This document shows positions 1 through 9,142 of a stretch of DNA of 64,000 nt, in pieces. The DNA is taken from assembly GCF_013408335.1 (NCBI RefSeq), contig NZ_JACBZR010000001.1, positions 1,736,001 to 1,800,000 on the forward strand, read 5' to 3'. The notes under the pieces are model-generated. The model was given only the letters and a program-made list of their open reading frames with translations. It was not told the origin of the DNA and searched no databases. The DNA comes from Nocardioides panzhihuensis (GTDB lineage Bacteria; Actinomycetota; Actinomycetes; Propionibacteriales; Nocardioidaceae). A program made the translations under genes and the position numbers. Position 1 is the first letter of the stretch, and each line of letters begins with the position of its first letter.

Positions 1-894
<894 letters not shown>

Positions 895-922
895 TCGTGG
901 ACGGCCCTCCGGGCCGGGGGCG

Positions 923-1360
923 TCAGGCCTCGGCCCGGACCCTGCCGCCGATGGCGTGGTCGATGCTGGCGCGCCCGGGGCCGGCCACGGCCAGGGCGAT
1001 CGCGCTCGCGGAGACGACCGCGACGAGCTCCCAGCCGCCCTGGTCGACGAAGACGCCGGAGCTGCGGTGGGCGAACCAGAACGCGCCGACCATGTCGACG
1101 ACGACCAGTGCCGCGGCCACCGGAGTGAGCAGGCCCAGCAGGAGCAGCGCGCCTCCGACGAGCTCCACCAGGGCGGCGAAGGTTGCGGCCGCCTGGGCCA
1201 CCGGCACACCCATCGCCTCGAACGACTGCGCGGTGCCGTCGAGTGTGTAGGTGGCGAACTTCTGCCAGCCGTGCGCGATCAGGACGGTGCCGATGAGGAC
1301 ACGGGTGAGCAGCAGGCCGACGTCGGCGGTGGGGGAGGGGAACGGGCGTCCGAGCTTCAT
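923..1360 (-). CDS. DoxX family membrane protein (MhqP-like)
   Basis: A 145-residue protein with about four hydrophobic segments, starting MKLGRPFPSP and carrying the DoxX-type LIAHGWQKF motif near residue 35. DoxX proteins are small membrane oxidoreductase-associated proteins of poorly known function. The ATG is preceded by GAGGAA at normal spacing; the longer open frame upstream overlaps the next gene and lacks support. It is the last gene of a minus-strand unit: VOC dioxygenase, alpha/beta hydrolase, DoxX. The same three families form the Bacillus subtilis mhq operons for quinone and catechol detoxification, so a role in the same response is inferred. Confidence 0.85.
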   Translation of the reverse strand: MKLGRPFPSPTADVGLLLTRVLIGTVLIAHGWQKFATYTLDGTAQSFEAMGVPVAQAAATFAALVELVGGALLLLGLLTPVAAALVVVDMVGAFWFAHRSSGVFVDQGGWELVAVVSASAIALAVAGPGRASIDHAIGGRVRAEA

Positions 1361-1425
1361 GGGGTTTCCTCTTCTGGGTGTGGTGGTGCGCCGGATCACT
1401 GTGATCCGGGTCAGCGGGTGATGGG

Positions 1426-2052
1426 TCAGGCGGGAAGCGTCGTGATCCAGGACCTGAGCTCGTGCAGGGCGGTCGCGGTGATGCCGTGCGCGCCCTCGTC
1501 GCGGTGCGCCGTCGTCGGCGCGCCGGAGCGGTGCAGCAGGTAGCACCACGTCCGGTCGAGCAGATCGCGCGGGATGACGTGGTCGGCCTCGCCCTGCGCG
1601 ACCAGTACCGGCAGGTCGGCCAGGCGGTCGTCCTCGACCGGGACCCCGGCGTCGAAGGGGAGCGTGCCGTACAGGATGGCGGCGCCGGCGAACCGCGCGG
1701 GTTCCTGGAGGATCAGTCCGCCGGCGAAGGCGGCGCCGCCGCTGAACCCGACCAGGACGACGGGCCGCCCGGAGGGCGCGACGTCGTCGAGCCAGGTCCG
1801 GAACCAGCCCATCGTCTCGGCCAGCGACTCGGCGACCGGCCGGCCGATGCCACGGTTGGCGAACCAGGCGAACCCGCCGCCCTCGGCGATCGGGGCGCGC
1901 ACGGCGACGTAGGCGGGGCCGGCGGGGAGGTGCCGGGCCAGCTGGATGATCTCTTGCTCGTGCGAACCGCGCCCGTGCAGCAGGACCACCAGCGGCGCGG
2001 CCGGGTCGGTGCTTCCGTAGGTGGCGGTGTGCACCATCGTCTGTGTCGTCAT
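1426..2052 (-). CDS. Alpha/beta hydrolase, phospholipase/carboxylesterase type (MhqD-like)
   Basis: A 208-residue serine hydrolase without a signal peptide. The oxyanion-side motif HGRGS lies near residue 26, the nucleophile is in GFSGG near residue 103, the acidic residue is in GEADHVIP and the histidine is in GAHGI near the C-terminus, so the triad is complete. Its size and motifs match the dienelactone hydrolase / carboxylesterase group that includes MhqD. The start ATG overlaps the stop of the upstream VOC gene by one base (TGATG), which implies translational coupling. The natural ester substrate cannot be told from sequence. Confidence 0.85.
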   Translation of the reverse strand: MTTQTMVHTATYGSTDPAAPLVVLLHGRGSHEQEIIQLARHLPAGPAYVAVRAPIAEGGGFAWFANRGIGRPVAESLAETMGWFRTWLDDVAPSGRPVVLVGFSGGAAFAGGLILQEPARFAGAAILYGTLPFDAGVPVEDDRLADLPVLVAQGEADHVIPRDLLDRTWCYLLHRSGAPTTAHRDEGAHGITATALHELRSWITTLPA

Positions 2053-2558
2053 CAGGCGTCGTCCCGGTTGAGCTCGGCGGCCGTCCGAACTCCGCTCCAG
2101 CGGGCGACGTCCTTGGCCAGGTCGAGCCGGTCGATGGGAGCGGAGTTCTCGAACTCGCCCCAGTCAGCTCGGGGCAGCATCCACATCACCTCGAACTCGT
2201 TGCCGTCGGGGTCGGCGCCGTAGACGCTCTTGGTGGCGCCGTGGCTGGACTCTCCGGTGAAGGCACCGAGCTCGGCCAGGGTCATTTGCGCCTGCTCGAG
2301 CTCGTCGATCGTGTCGACCTGCCAGGCGAGGTGGTAGAGGCCGAGGGAGCCGCGGGGGCGTGGCGGCTGGGCGCCGACCCCGAAGAGGCCGAGGTCGTGG
2401 TGGTTCCCCGAGTGGCGAAGCCGCAGAAACGCCGCGTTGGCACGGGGCTCGCGAGCCATGACCGTCATCTCGAACGCAGCCTCGTAGAACGTGATGCTGC
2501 GCTCCAGATCGGAGACGAACAGCACGGCGTGGTTGAGCCGGACGGGGTTGACGGGCAT
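2052..2558 (-). CDS. VOC family protein / ring-cleaving dioxygenase-like (MhqO-like)
   Basis: A 168-residue glyoxalase/extradiol-dioxygenase fold protein. Candidate metal ligands are His in the opening LNHAVLFV strand, His in LYHLAW at mid-length and Glu in NEFEVMW near the end, the usual spacing for a two-repeat VOC metal site. PDGNE is the typical loop before the last ligand. It is the first gene of the operon with the hydrolase and DoxX genes and is divergent from the MarR gene. By analogy with B. subtilis mhqO it may cleave or bind quinones or catechols; lyase or other VOC activities remain possible. Confidence 0.82.
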   Translation of the reverse strand: MPVNPVRLNHAVLFVSDLERSITFYEAAFEMTVMAREPRANAAFLRLRHSGNHHDLGLFGVGAQPPRPRGSLGLYHLAWQVDTIDELEQAQMTLAELGAFTGESSHGATKSVYGADPDGNEFEVMWMLPRADWGEFENSAPIDRLDLAKDVARWSGVRTAAELNRDDA

Positions 2559-2576
2559 CTGGAGCTCCTCGGGAAA

Positions 2577-2641
2577 CTTGTCGCTACAACTAAACTGACA
2601 TGGAATAGTTGTAGCGTCAAGTTATTGGTTGTAGCGTCAAG
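2577..2641. promoter_or_regulatory. Inverted-repeat operator plus third half-site between the VOC operon and marR
   Basis: The arms CTTGTCGCTACAACTA (2577-2592) and TAGTTGTAGCGTCAAG (2606-2621) are inverted repeats matching at 15 of 16 positions, with a 13-bp spacer. A third copy, GTTGTAGCGTCAAG, lies at 2628-2641 in the same orientation as the right arm. The array sits immediately upstream of the operon start (2558) and of marR (2654), so one regulator bound here could control both promoters. This is the layout expected for an autoregulated MarR repressor. Confidence 0.75.
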
Positions 2642-2653
2642 CGACCGGCTACG

Positions 2654-3145
2654 ATGAACACCGTGGACGACGTCTGGCTGGATGAGCAGGAGATGGCCGC
2701 GTGGCTGCGCCTGATCGCCATCGTGGAGCTGCTGCCCGGAGTGCTCGACTCCCAGCTGCGTCGCGACGCCGGCCTGACACACTTCGAGTACTTCGTCCTG
2801 GCCATGCTGTCCGAGACCGAGGACCGTACGCTGCGGATGACGGCCCTGGCGCACCGCACCAACGCGACGCTGGCGCGCCTGTCCCACGTGGTGCGACGGC
2901 TCGAGGAGCGGGGCCTGGTCGAGCGGTTCCCGTGCCCGGAGGACGCGCGTGCGACGAATGCTCGGCTCACCGCCGGCGGCTGGGACGCCGTGGTCGCGGC
3001 TGCGCCCGGACACGTCGTGAACGTCCGCAGCCACGTGCTCGACGGGCTGACCGCGGAGCAGGTGCGGCAGCTGACCGACGTCGGCGACGCGCTGCTCGCC
3101 CGTCTGGATCCGCAGGGCAGGATGACCGCCCTGTATCGGCCCTAG
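2654..3145 (+). CDS. MarR family transcriptional regulator (MhqR-like)
   Basis: A 163-residue protein with the MarR winged helix in the middle: helices around residues 45-90, including LAHRTNATLARLSHVVRRLEERGLVER, then a wing beginning CPEDARATN. An N-terminal helix and the C-terminal helix around residues 130-155 would form the dimer interface. It is divergent from the VOC-hydrolase-DoxX operon with an inverted-repeat array between them. It most likely represses that operon and itself and is released by an electrophile or phenolic compound. The Cys in RFPCPEDAR could be a redox sensor, though nothing proves this. Confidence 0.9.
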   Translation: MNTVDDVWLDEQEMAAWLRLIAIVELLPGVLDSQLRRDAGLTHFEYFVLAMLSETEDRTLRMTALAHRTNATLARLSHVVRRLEERGLVERFPCPEDARATNARLTAGGWDAVVAAAPGHVVNVRSHVLDGLTAEQVRQLTDVGDALLARLDPQGRMTALYRP

Positions 3146-3270
3146 GAGATTCCGGATTCCACCCTCCAAAGTGGGTGGTGGCCGGATGTGAGCGGTGTCA
3201 CGATCGCTCGGGGAGGGAGCAGAACCTCCGGGCGCAGGCGTCCGGAGCCTCGATCTCGGAGGTGCTCCGC

Positions 3271-5604
3271 ATGACAGAAATTCAGGAAGACATCGGCATG
3301 GAGCCGTCCATCGGACGGCACTCCGTGGGAAGGCGACGGTTTCTCGGCTACCTGATCGGCGGCACCACCGTCGTCGCGGCCGCAGAGCTCGGACTGCTGA
3401 GTGGGCAGGTCGCGGCCAAGATACCGAGCGCGCCGCAGGTCTTCGATGCGTACGATCTCAGTGACCTGCTGACCCACGCCGCCCAACCGACCTCGGGCCT
3501 GATCACCGTGACGATCAACGAGGACGGGACCGCTAGCTTCGCGCTGCCACGCGCCGAGGTGGGGCAGGGCATCACCACGGCGGCGGCGATGATCATCGCC
3601 GAGGAGCTCGACCTTCCGCTGAAGAAGATCGACGTCACCCTCGCGCCGGCCCGACCGGAGCTGGTCTGGAACCAGATCACAGGCGGGTCCAACACGATCC
3701 ACGCGATGTACACGCCGATCCGGGTGGCTGCGGCGGTGGCGAAGAAGGCGCTGTTGGAGGCCGCGGCCGCGCAGCTCGACGGCGCCGTCGACGAGCTCGA
3801 GACCCGCGACGGCGTGATCACCGACGCGCTCGGCAACAGCCTCACCTACGGGGAGCTCGCCGCGCAGGCGGCCAGCCCGGACACCAAGGCGGTCGAGGTC
3901 GGCCTCAAGGACGAGGCGAAGTTCACCCTTCTCGGCAAGCCGACCAACCGGATCGACGCGCTCGACGCGGTCACCGGCAAGAAGGTCTACACGACCGACC
4001 TGGACGTGAAGGACGCGCTGCCGACGATGCTCTGCCGGGCGCCCACGCTCAACGGCAAGCCGAAGAAGGTGCTCAATGCCGCCGAGGTCAAGGCGATGCC
4101 CGGGGTCACCCACGTGGCGATGGTCCCGACCGGGGTGGCGGTGCGGGCCCGAACCTTCGGCCAGTGCATCGACGGCGTACGCGCCCTGCGGGTCGACTGG
4201 GAGGACGGCCCGGTCGCGGGGGAGTCGGACCAGGACATCCTCTCCGGGGTGAAGGCTGCCGAGCTGCCGATGCCATCGCTGCCCAACACTCCGATCGCCA
4301 AGACGATCGCGTACGACTTCACGTTCTGGTTCCGCAGCAACTCGCCGATGGACACCAACAGCGCCATCGCCGACGTACGCAGCGACCGTGCCGAGATCTG
4401 GTCAGGGCTCAAGAACCCGATCGTCACCCAGCAGCAGATCGCACTCGAGCTGGGCCTGACCCCGGACAAGGTGAAGGTCAACGTGATGCAGGCCGGAGGC
4501 TCCTTCGGCCGGCGGCTCTTCTTCGACGGAGCGATGGAGGCGGCCCAGGTCTCCAAGGCGATGGGCGTCCCGGTCAAGCTGATGTGGCACCGGTCCGACG
4601 ACGCGCGGGTCGGCCGGGCCCACCCGCTGGCCACCTCGCGCGTCCGGGCGATGCACGCCGCCGGCGAGGTGCTCGCCTTCCAGCAGAGCCACACGGCCGT
4701 CGAGATGGACCTGCGGCACGGCTTCGGTGAGATCGTCACCGCGCTGGCCGCCGACCTGCCCGCCGGGCTGGGCAACTTGGGTTACGCCCAGACGATCTTC
4801 ACGCTGACCTCGGGGATCCCCTACGACTTCGGGGTGCTCACCCAGACCCTGAACGAGACCGACACCCGGTTCAACACCGGCGCGATGCGCAACGTGTACT
4901 CGCCGGACGTACGCACCGCCAACGAGCTCGTCGTCGACCAGCTCGCCAAGGCGATGGGGAAGGATCCGCTCGCCTTCCGGCTGGCGTTCTGCCGCAACGA
5001 GCGTGTCCGCGGCGTCTTGAAGAAGGCCCGCGAGGTGGCCCAGTGGGGCAAGCCGATGCCGGCCGGGACCGCCCAGGGCGTCGCGGTGCACGTGGAGTAC
5101 AAGGGCGCGTCGGCCTGTGTCGTCGAGATCGACTGCCGGCCCGAGACGGTCGGACGCAAGGTGCGCGACGCGGTCACCGGACCGCGGGTCATGAAGGCGA
5201 CGATGGTCACCGACGTCGGCCAGGTGATCAACCCGCGCGGCGTCGAGGCACAGATGCAGGGCGCCATCAACGACGGCATCGCGATGACGCTGACCAGCAG
5301 CCTGCACCTGGTCGACGGCCACTTCGAGGAAGCCAGCTGGGACAACTACTTCTACACCCGGCAGTGGAACACGCCGCCGGAGATCGAGGTGGTCATCATG
5401 GACTCCGCCGAGCCCCCGGGTGGCGTCGGCGAGGCCGGGGTCGCCCCGACCGCGGCAGCGGTTGCCTGCGCGTACGCCCGGGCTGTGGGCAAGGTGCCGA
5501 CCGAGTTCCCGATCAACCATCGAGACCCGCTCGCGTTCGAGCCGAAGCCGCGTACGCCACCGATCCCGCCGTCCCCGACCGACGGCCTGCGCTGGACCTA
5601 CTGA
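3271..5604 (+). CDS. Molybdopterin-dependent hydroxylase, large subunit (isoquinoline 1-oxidoreductase beta type)
   Basis: A 777-residue protein of the xanthine dehydrogenase superfamily with the single-chain large-subunit architecture of IorB. A twin-arginine motif (SVGRRRFLGYLIGG, residues about 18-31) points to export of the folded enzyme. GQGITTAAAMI near residue 95 and QAGGSFGRR near residue 405 match molybdopterin dinucleotide contact loops. The base Glu is in PGGVGEAG near the C-terminus. The start ATG at 3271 has GGAGG eight bases upstream. The 2Fe-2S partner follows after ten bases. The family hydroxylates N-heterocycles or aldehydes; the substrate is unknown. No FAD subunit, cytochrome or maturation gene is nearby. 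Confidence 0.9.
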   Translation: MTEIQEDIGMEPSIGRHSVGRRRFLGYLIGGTTVVAAAELGLLSGQVAAKIPSAPQVFDAYDLSDLLTHAAQPTSGLITVTINEDGTASFALPRAEVGQGITTAAAMIIAEELDLPLKKIDVTLAPARPELVWNQITGGSNTIHAMYTPIRVAAAVAKKALLEAAAAQLDGAVDELETRDGVITDALGNSLTYGELAAQAASPDTKAVEVGLKDEAKFTLLGKPTNRIDALDAVTGKKVYTTDLDVKDALPTMLCRAPTLNGKPKKVLNAAEVKAMPGVTHVAMVPTGVAVRARTFGQCIDGVRALRVDWEDGPVAGESDQDILSGVKAAELPMPSLPNTPIAKTIAYDFTFWFRSNSPMDTNSAIADVRSDRAEIWSGLKNPIVTQQQIALELGLTPDKVKVNVMQAGGSFGRRLFFDGAMEAAQVSKAMGVPVKLMWHRSDDARVGRAHPLATSRVRAMHAAGEVLAFQQSHTAVEMDLRHGFGEIVTALAADLPAGLGNLGYAQTIFTLTSGIPYDFGVLTQTLNETDTRFNTGAMRNVYSPDVRTANELVVDQLAKAMGKDPLAFRLAFCRNERVRGVLKKAREVAQWGKPMPAGTAQGVAVHVEYKGASACVVEIDCRPETVGRKVRDAVTGPRVMKATMVTDVGQVINPRGVEAQMQGAINDGIAMTLTSSLHLVDGHFEEASWDNYFYTRQWNTPPEIEVVIMDSAEPPGGVGEAGVAPTAAAVACAYARAVGKVPTEFPINHRDPLAFEPKPRTPPIPPSPTDGLRWTY

Positions 5605-5614
5605 GGAGATCGAG

Positions 5615-6109
5615 ATGCCTGAACAGACCTTCATCCTGAACGGCGAGCCGGTCACCGTCGACGTCGAGGACGACGTCCGCGTCCTGTGGGTGCTGCGCGA
5701 CATCCTCGGCGTCAAGGGGCCGAAGTACGGCTGCGGCATCAATGTCTGCAAAGCCTGTACGTCGCACATCAACGGCAAGGCCTTCAACCCGTGCGCGGTG
5801 CCCGTGGGCAAGCTCGGCGCCAAGGACGAGATCACCACCATCGAGGGGCTCCCCGGCGAGGTGCCCGAGTCAGAGCGCGGCGAGCACGGCCTGCACCCGA
5901 TGCAGGAGTCGTGGCTCGACAACGACGTCGCCCAGTGCGGCTACTGCCAACCCGGTCAGATCATGGCCGCGGTGGCGCTGGTGAAGAAGGTCCGCGCCGA
6001 GGGCCGCACCATCACCGACGGCGATCTCGACGGTATCCGCAACATCTGCCGCTGCGGCACCTACACCCGGATTCGCGAGGCGATCCGGGAGGGCGAGCAG
6101 CGGATGTGA
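5615..6109 (+). CDS. 2Fe-2S subunit of molybdenum hydroxylase (isoquinoline oxidoreductase alpha type)
   Basis: A 164-residue protein with two clusters. The plant-type ferredoxin site is YGCGINVCKACTSHING near residues 38-54, with its fourth Cys at NPC. The helical second cluster is CGYCQPGQ around residue 110 with CRCGTY near residue 150. Together they relay electrons from the molybdenum centre of the upstream large subunit. The ATG follows GAGGAGAT at good spacing, and the stop of the large subunit lies only ten bases upstream, so the two are one operon. It has no signal peptide of its own and would be co-exported with the Tat-bearing partner. Confidence 0.92.
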   Translation: MPEQTFILNGEPVTVDVEDDVRVLWVLRDILGVKGPKYGCGINVCKACTSHINGKAFNPCAVPVGKLGAKDEITTIEGLPGEVPESERGEHGLHPMQESWLDNDVAQCGYCQPGQIMAAVALVKKVRAEGRTITDGDLDGIRNICRCGTYTRIREAIREGEQRM

Positions 6110-6128
6110 CCGGTGCCGCGGGCCGCCC

Positions 6129-6698
6129 TCACTCCGGGGCCGTGAGGGCGGCCTGGATGGTGCCGTCGATCAGCCCGGCGGCGTCGGCCGCGTCGATCTC
6201 GCCGCGGTAGACGGCGCCGGAGGCGGCGTGGAGCACGCTCTGGAGCAGGGTGAGCTGCCACTGGAGCGGCTGGTCGTCGCGGAAGCTGCCCTCGCTGCGG
6301 CCACGCTCCATCAGCGGCTTCCAGCGGTCGATCAGCCCGACGTGGATCGCCTGGAACTGCTCGTGGGGCATGCTCTGCTCGGCCGCGACGATCAGCGCTC
6401 CGTACTGCTGGGTCAACCGCCACGACGCCTCGAGCAGCCTGCGCAGTGCGGCCCGGGGGTCGCCGTCGAGGTCGACGGCGCCGAGCGCCTCGTCGGACTG
6501 CTGGATCGCGCGCTCGACGACCTGGGTGACCAGGGTCGCGCGGGACTCGAAGTGGCCGTAGAGGGTCACCCGGCCGACGCCGGCGGCCTTGGCGATCTCG
6601 GCGACGCTGACGTCGGGGTCACGGGCGAGGCAGGCGGTCGCCGCGTCCATGATCGACTCGATGTTCTTGAGCGCGTCGGCGCGTTTCACGGTCGTCAT
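6129..6698 (-). CDS. TetR family transcriptional regulator
   Basis: About 189 residues beginning MTTVKRADALKNIES. The N-terminal TetR HTH reads VAEIAKAAGVGRVTLYGHFESRATLV. The ligand domain is helical and not recognised. An upstream in-frame ATG exists, but the ATG at 6698 has GGAGG at ideal spacing and was chosen. The gene converges on the molybdenum hydroxylase pair, with 19 bases between the stops. It may sense the hydroxylase substrate or control another nearby gene. No clear palindrome was seen in its own promoter. Confidence 0.88.
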   Translation of the reverse strand: MTTVKRADALKNIESIMDAATACLARDPDVSVAEIAKAAGVGRVTLYGHFESRATLVTQVVERAIQQSDEALGAVDLDGDPRAALRRLLEASWRLTQQYGALIVAAEQSMPHEQFQAIHVGLIDRWKPLMERGRSEGSFRDDQPLQWQLTLLQSVLHAASGAVYRGEIDAADAAGLIDGTIQAALTAPE

Positions 6699-6758
6699 CG
6701 ACGAGTCCTCCCCGGAGATAGTGAACGTCAATGTACAGGTTAGGCGCCCGGGGCCCGG

Positions 6759-7220
6759 TCACCGTCGTCCGGCCGGCCACGCGCAGATCACCTTCGCGCG
6801 GACGGTGGCACCGAGGCGTCGATAGAACCGGATGGCGGCGTCGTTGTCGGGTTGTACGCCCCAGGTGATCGCGAGGTCGCCGGAGCGTCTCGCCAGCTCG
6901 GTCATGAGCAGTCGGCCGACACCGGCGTCGCGGTGCCCGGGACGGACGTAGAGGTCGTCGAGGGCGATGACGTCGCTGCCCGACCACAGGTGCAGGCGGC
7001 GTACGGCGGAGACGTAGCCGACCGGCTCCCCGTCGGCCTCGGCGAGCAGGACGGTGATCTCCGGGCGCTCGAGATAGCCGGCCCACTGCTCGGCGGTCAC
7101 GGTGACCGAGGCGGATTGGGCCTGGTGGGCCGCGATCTCGCCGATGAGCGTGTGGACGGTCTTGGCGTCGTCGCGGGTGGCGTCGCGTACGACGATCTCT
7201 GCTGGCACGTGCTCGGTCAT
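6759..7220 (-). CDS. GNAT family N-acetyltransferase
   Basis: A 153-residue acetyltransferase. The acetyl-CoA loop is seen as LYVRPGHRDAGVGRLLMTEL (R/Q-x-x-G-x-G/A form), preceded by the beta-4 strand with VIALDDLYV and followed by NDAAIRFYRRLGA, the usual GNAT C-terminal helix. The substrate is unknown. The start codon overlaps the stop of the upstream membrane-protein gene (ATGA), and that gene follows an MFS exporter, so the three genes form one operon. Acetylation may complement efflux, but this is context only. Confidence 0.9.
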   Translation of the reverse strand: MTEHVPAEIVVRDATRDDAKTVHTLIGEIAAHQAQSASVTVTAEQWAGYLERPEITVLLAEADGEPVGYVSAVRRLHLWSGSDVIALDDLYVRPGHRDAGVGRLLMTELARRSGDLAITWGVQPDNDAAIRFYRRLGATVRAKVICAWPAGRR

Positions 7221-7690
7221 GCCGGCTCCTGCTCGGTGGCGGTGTGGGCTTCGGTGTGGGCTTCGGTGTGGGCGTGGTGTGCGTGGCTGACGGCGTACTC
7301 GTCGGGGCGGGCGAGCATGGCGACGAGCATGAAGAGCAGCATGAGTACGTGGCCGAGGAGCATCAGACCGTCCGCGTCGATGACCCCAAGCCAGAGGAAT
7401 GGGAAGAGGAGCACGAAACCTGCGTACATCGCGGCCGACATCTCGACGATCGGCCTCGCCCCGTGGCCGCGGAAGCGCATCCACGCAGCCATCGGGATCA
7501 CCATCGCGGTGGACATGACCAGCGAGTCGATGTCGGCGCGATGCACCCACGCGCTAGCCGGCTGGTCGCCGACGGCGAGCTGCCAGAGCGGGTAGAGGAC
7601 CATCATCCCGACGGCCATCGCGATGACCATCTGGAGGTAGTGGATCGCGAACGATCGGACGCGCGATCTCGGGGCTCGTGTCTTGGTCAT
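7217..7690 (-). CDS. Four-helix membrane protein with His-rich C-terminal tail
   Basis: A 157-residue protein with about four transmembrane segments after a basic N-terminus (MTKTRAPRSRVRSF). The last 25 residues are rich in His, Ala, Glu and Thr, with the repeats AHTEAHTEAHTATE, which could bind metal or be a disordered tail. The ATG at 7690 has AAGGAG nine bases upstream. It lies 20 bases after the MFS gene and overlaps the GNAT start by four bases. I do not recognise the family. A role helping or protecting against whatever the exporter handles is an inference. Confidence 0.7.
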   Translation of the reverse strand: MTKTRAPRSRVRSFAIHYLQMVIAMAVGMMVLYPLWQLAVGDQPASAWVHRADIDSLVMSTAMVIPMAAWMRFRGHGARPIVEMSAAMYAGFVLLFPFLWLGVIDADGLMLLGHVLMLLFMLVAMLARPDEYAVSHAHHAHTEAHTEAHTATEQEPA

Positions 7691-7710
7691 GGCTCGGTCT
7701 CCTTGTCGGT

Positions 7711-9117
7711 TCACTGGTGGATCTCAGGGGATGCCGGGCGCCCGGGGATCAGGACGACGGCGACGACGGCGGCGAGCGCGGCGATCACGGCTGCGACCAG
7801 GTAGGCCCGCTCGAAGCCGGCGGTGGTGCCGTCGACGAGGCTGGCCGCGGCGACGCCGGACATCACCGCCGCGCCGAGCGAGGCGCCGAGCTCGTGGAAG
7901 GTGCTGAGGATGCCGGAGGCGACGCCCGCGAGATGCGGCTCGACCTGGCTCAGCGCGGTCGCAGCGGCCACGACGAACAGGACGCCGAGCCCGGCAGAGC
8001 CGACGCTGACCGCGACGACGGTCGTCAGCGTGCTCATGCCGAACGCGGGCACGACGAGCCCGGCGGCGGCGATCGACAGCCCGACGACACCGAGGGTGCG
8101 GGCGCCGAGGCGTCCGATGAGCCTGCCGCCCATCTGCGCGCCGACCATGGTCGCGGCGGCGACCGGCAGGAACAGCAGCCCGGTCGTGAGTGGCCCGTGT
8201 CCGGCGGCGCTCTGCAGATAGAAGGTCCCGAGGAAGAAGACCGCCACCATCAACCCGGTCGCGACGAACAGCACGAAGGTGCCGGACAGGACCGGTCGCC
8301 GGGAGAGCAGCGCCGGGTCGATGAGCGGGTGTCGCGTACGCCGCAGCCAGCCGCCCAGGACGGCGTACCCGACGATGCCACCGACGAGGAGAAGGGCGGT
8401 GCGGCTCGAGGTCCAGCCCTCGTCGCCGGCCTCGATGAAGCCCAGGATCAGCAGCCCGGTGGCGGCGGTGACGATGAGCGCGCCGACGAGGTCGAGCCGC
8501 GCGTTGCCTCCCCACGCCGGCAGCGGCGGAAGCTGCCGGGCGAGCACGAGAGCCACGACGATGCCGACGGGCACGTTGATCAGGAAGACCCACTCCCAGC
8601 CGGGCCCCGCGGTCAGGGCTCCGCCGAGAAGTACGCCGATCGCGGCCCCGCCCGCCCCGAGCGCCGACCAGATCCCGAGCGCCCGGTTGCGCTCCTCGCC
8701 GTCGAAGAGCCGCACCACGATCGAGAGGGCGGCGGGGGAGAGCATCGCCGCCCCGACGCCTTGAGCCACCCGCCCGCCGATCGCCAGCTCCGCGCTCGTG
8801 GCGAGACCGGTGGCCAGCGACGCCACAGTGAACGTCGCGAGCCCCGCGAGCACTACCGGCTTCGGGCCGAACAGGTCAGCCATCCGGCCGCCGAGCAGCA
8901 TCAACCCGCCGAAGGCGAGCGTGTACGCACTCACCACCCAGGTCAGCGCATCCCGCCCCAGCCCGAGGTCCGCGCCCATGTGCGGCAGCGCGATCGCCAC
9001 CACTGTGACGTCGAGGATCAGCATGAACTGCGCGAGCCCCAGCAGGCCGAGCAGCCGCCATCGCCGAGGGTCTGCAGCCTGCTCCACTGTCGCGTCTTCG
9101 GCTGTCTTGTCTGTCAT
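7711..9117 (-). CDS. MFS drug exporter, DHA2 (14-helix) type
   Basis: A 468-residue transporter with the DHA2 hallmarks LDVTVVAIALP near residue 36 and GGRMADLFGPKP (motif A) near residue 80. A motif-C-like glycine-rich stretch (GAGGAAIGVLLGGAL) lies near residue 160, followed by NVPVG. Hydrophobic segments run the length of the protein. Family members export drugs, dyes or antibiotics using proton motive force. The ATG follows GAGGAG. It heads an operon with the His-tailed membrane protein and the GNAT gene. A perfect double inverted repeat lies just upstream and suggests control by a TetR-type repressor that is not encoded next to it. Confidence 0.92.
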   Translation of the reverse strand: MTDKTAEDATVEQAADPRRWRLLGLLGLAQFMLILDVTVVAIALPHMGADLGLGRDALTWVVSAYTLAFGGLMLLGGRMADLFGPKPVVLAGLATFTVASLATGLATSAELAIGGRVAQGVGAAMLSPAALSIVVRLFDGEERNRALGIWSALGAGGAAIGVLLGGALTAGPGWEWVFLINVPVGIVVALVLARQLPPLPAWGGNARLDLVGALIVTAATGLLILGFIEAGDEGWTSSRTALLLVGGIVGYAVLGGWLRRTRHPLIDPALLSRRPVLSGTFVLFVATGLMVAVFFLGTFYLQSAAGHGPLTTGLLFLPVAAATMVGAQMGGRLIGRLGARTLGVVGLSIAAAGLVVPAFGMSTLTTVVAVSVGSAGLGVLFVVAAATALSQVEPHLAGVASGILSTFHELGASLGAAVMSGVAAASLVDGTTAGFERAYLVAAVIAALAAVVAVVLIPGRPASPEIHQ

Positions 9118-9142
9118 GGGGTCTCCTCGGCTCGCTTAACAT

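Noticed and set aside
2701..3270. Upstream extension of the molybdenum hydroxylase large subunit to 2701
   Set aside because: It overlaps the whole MarR gene; the ATG at 3271 has a good ribosome-binding site and gives an intact Tat signal.
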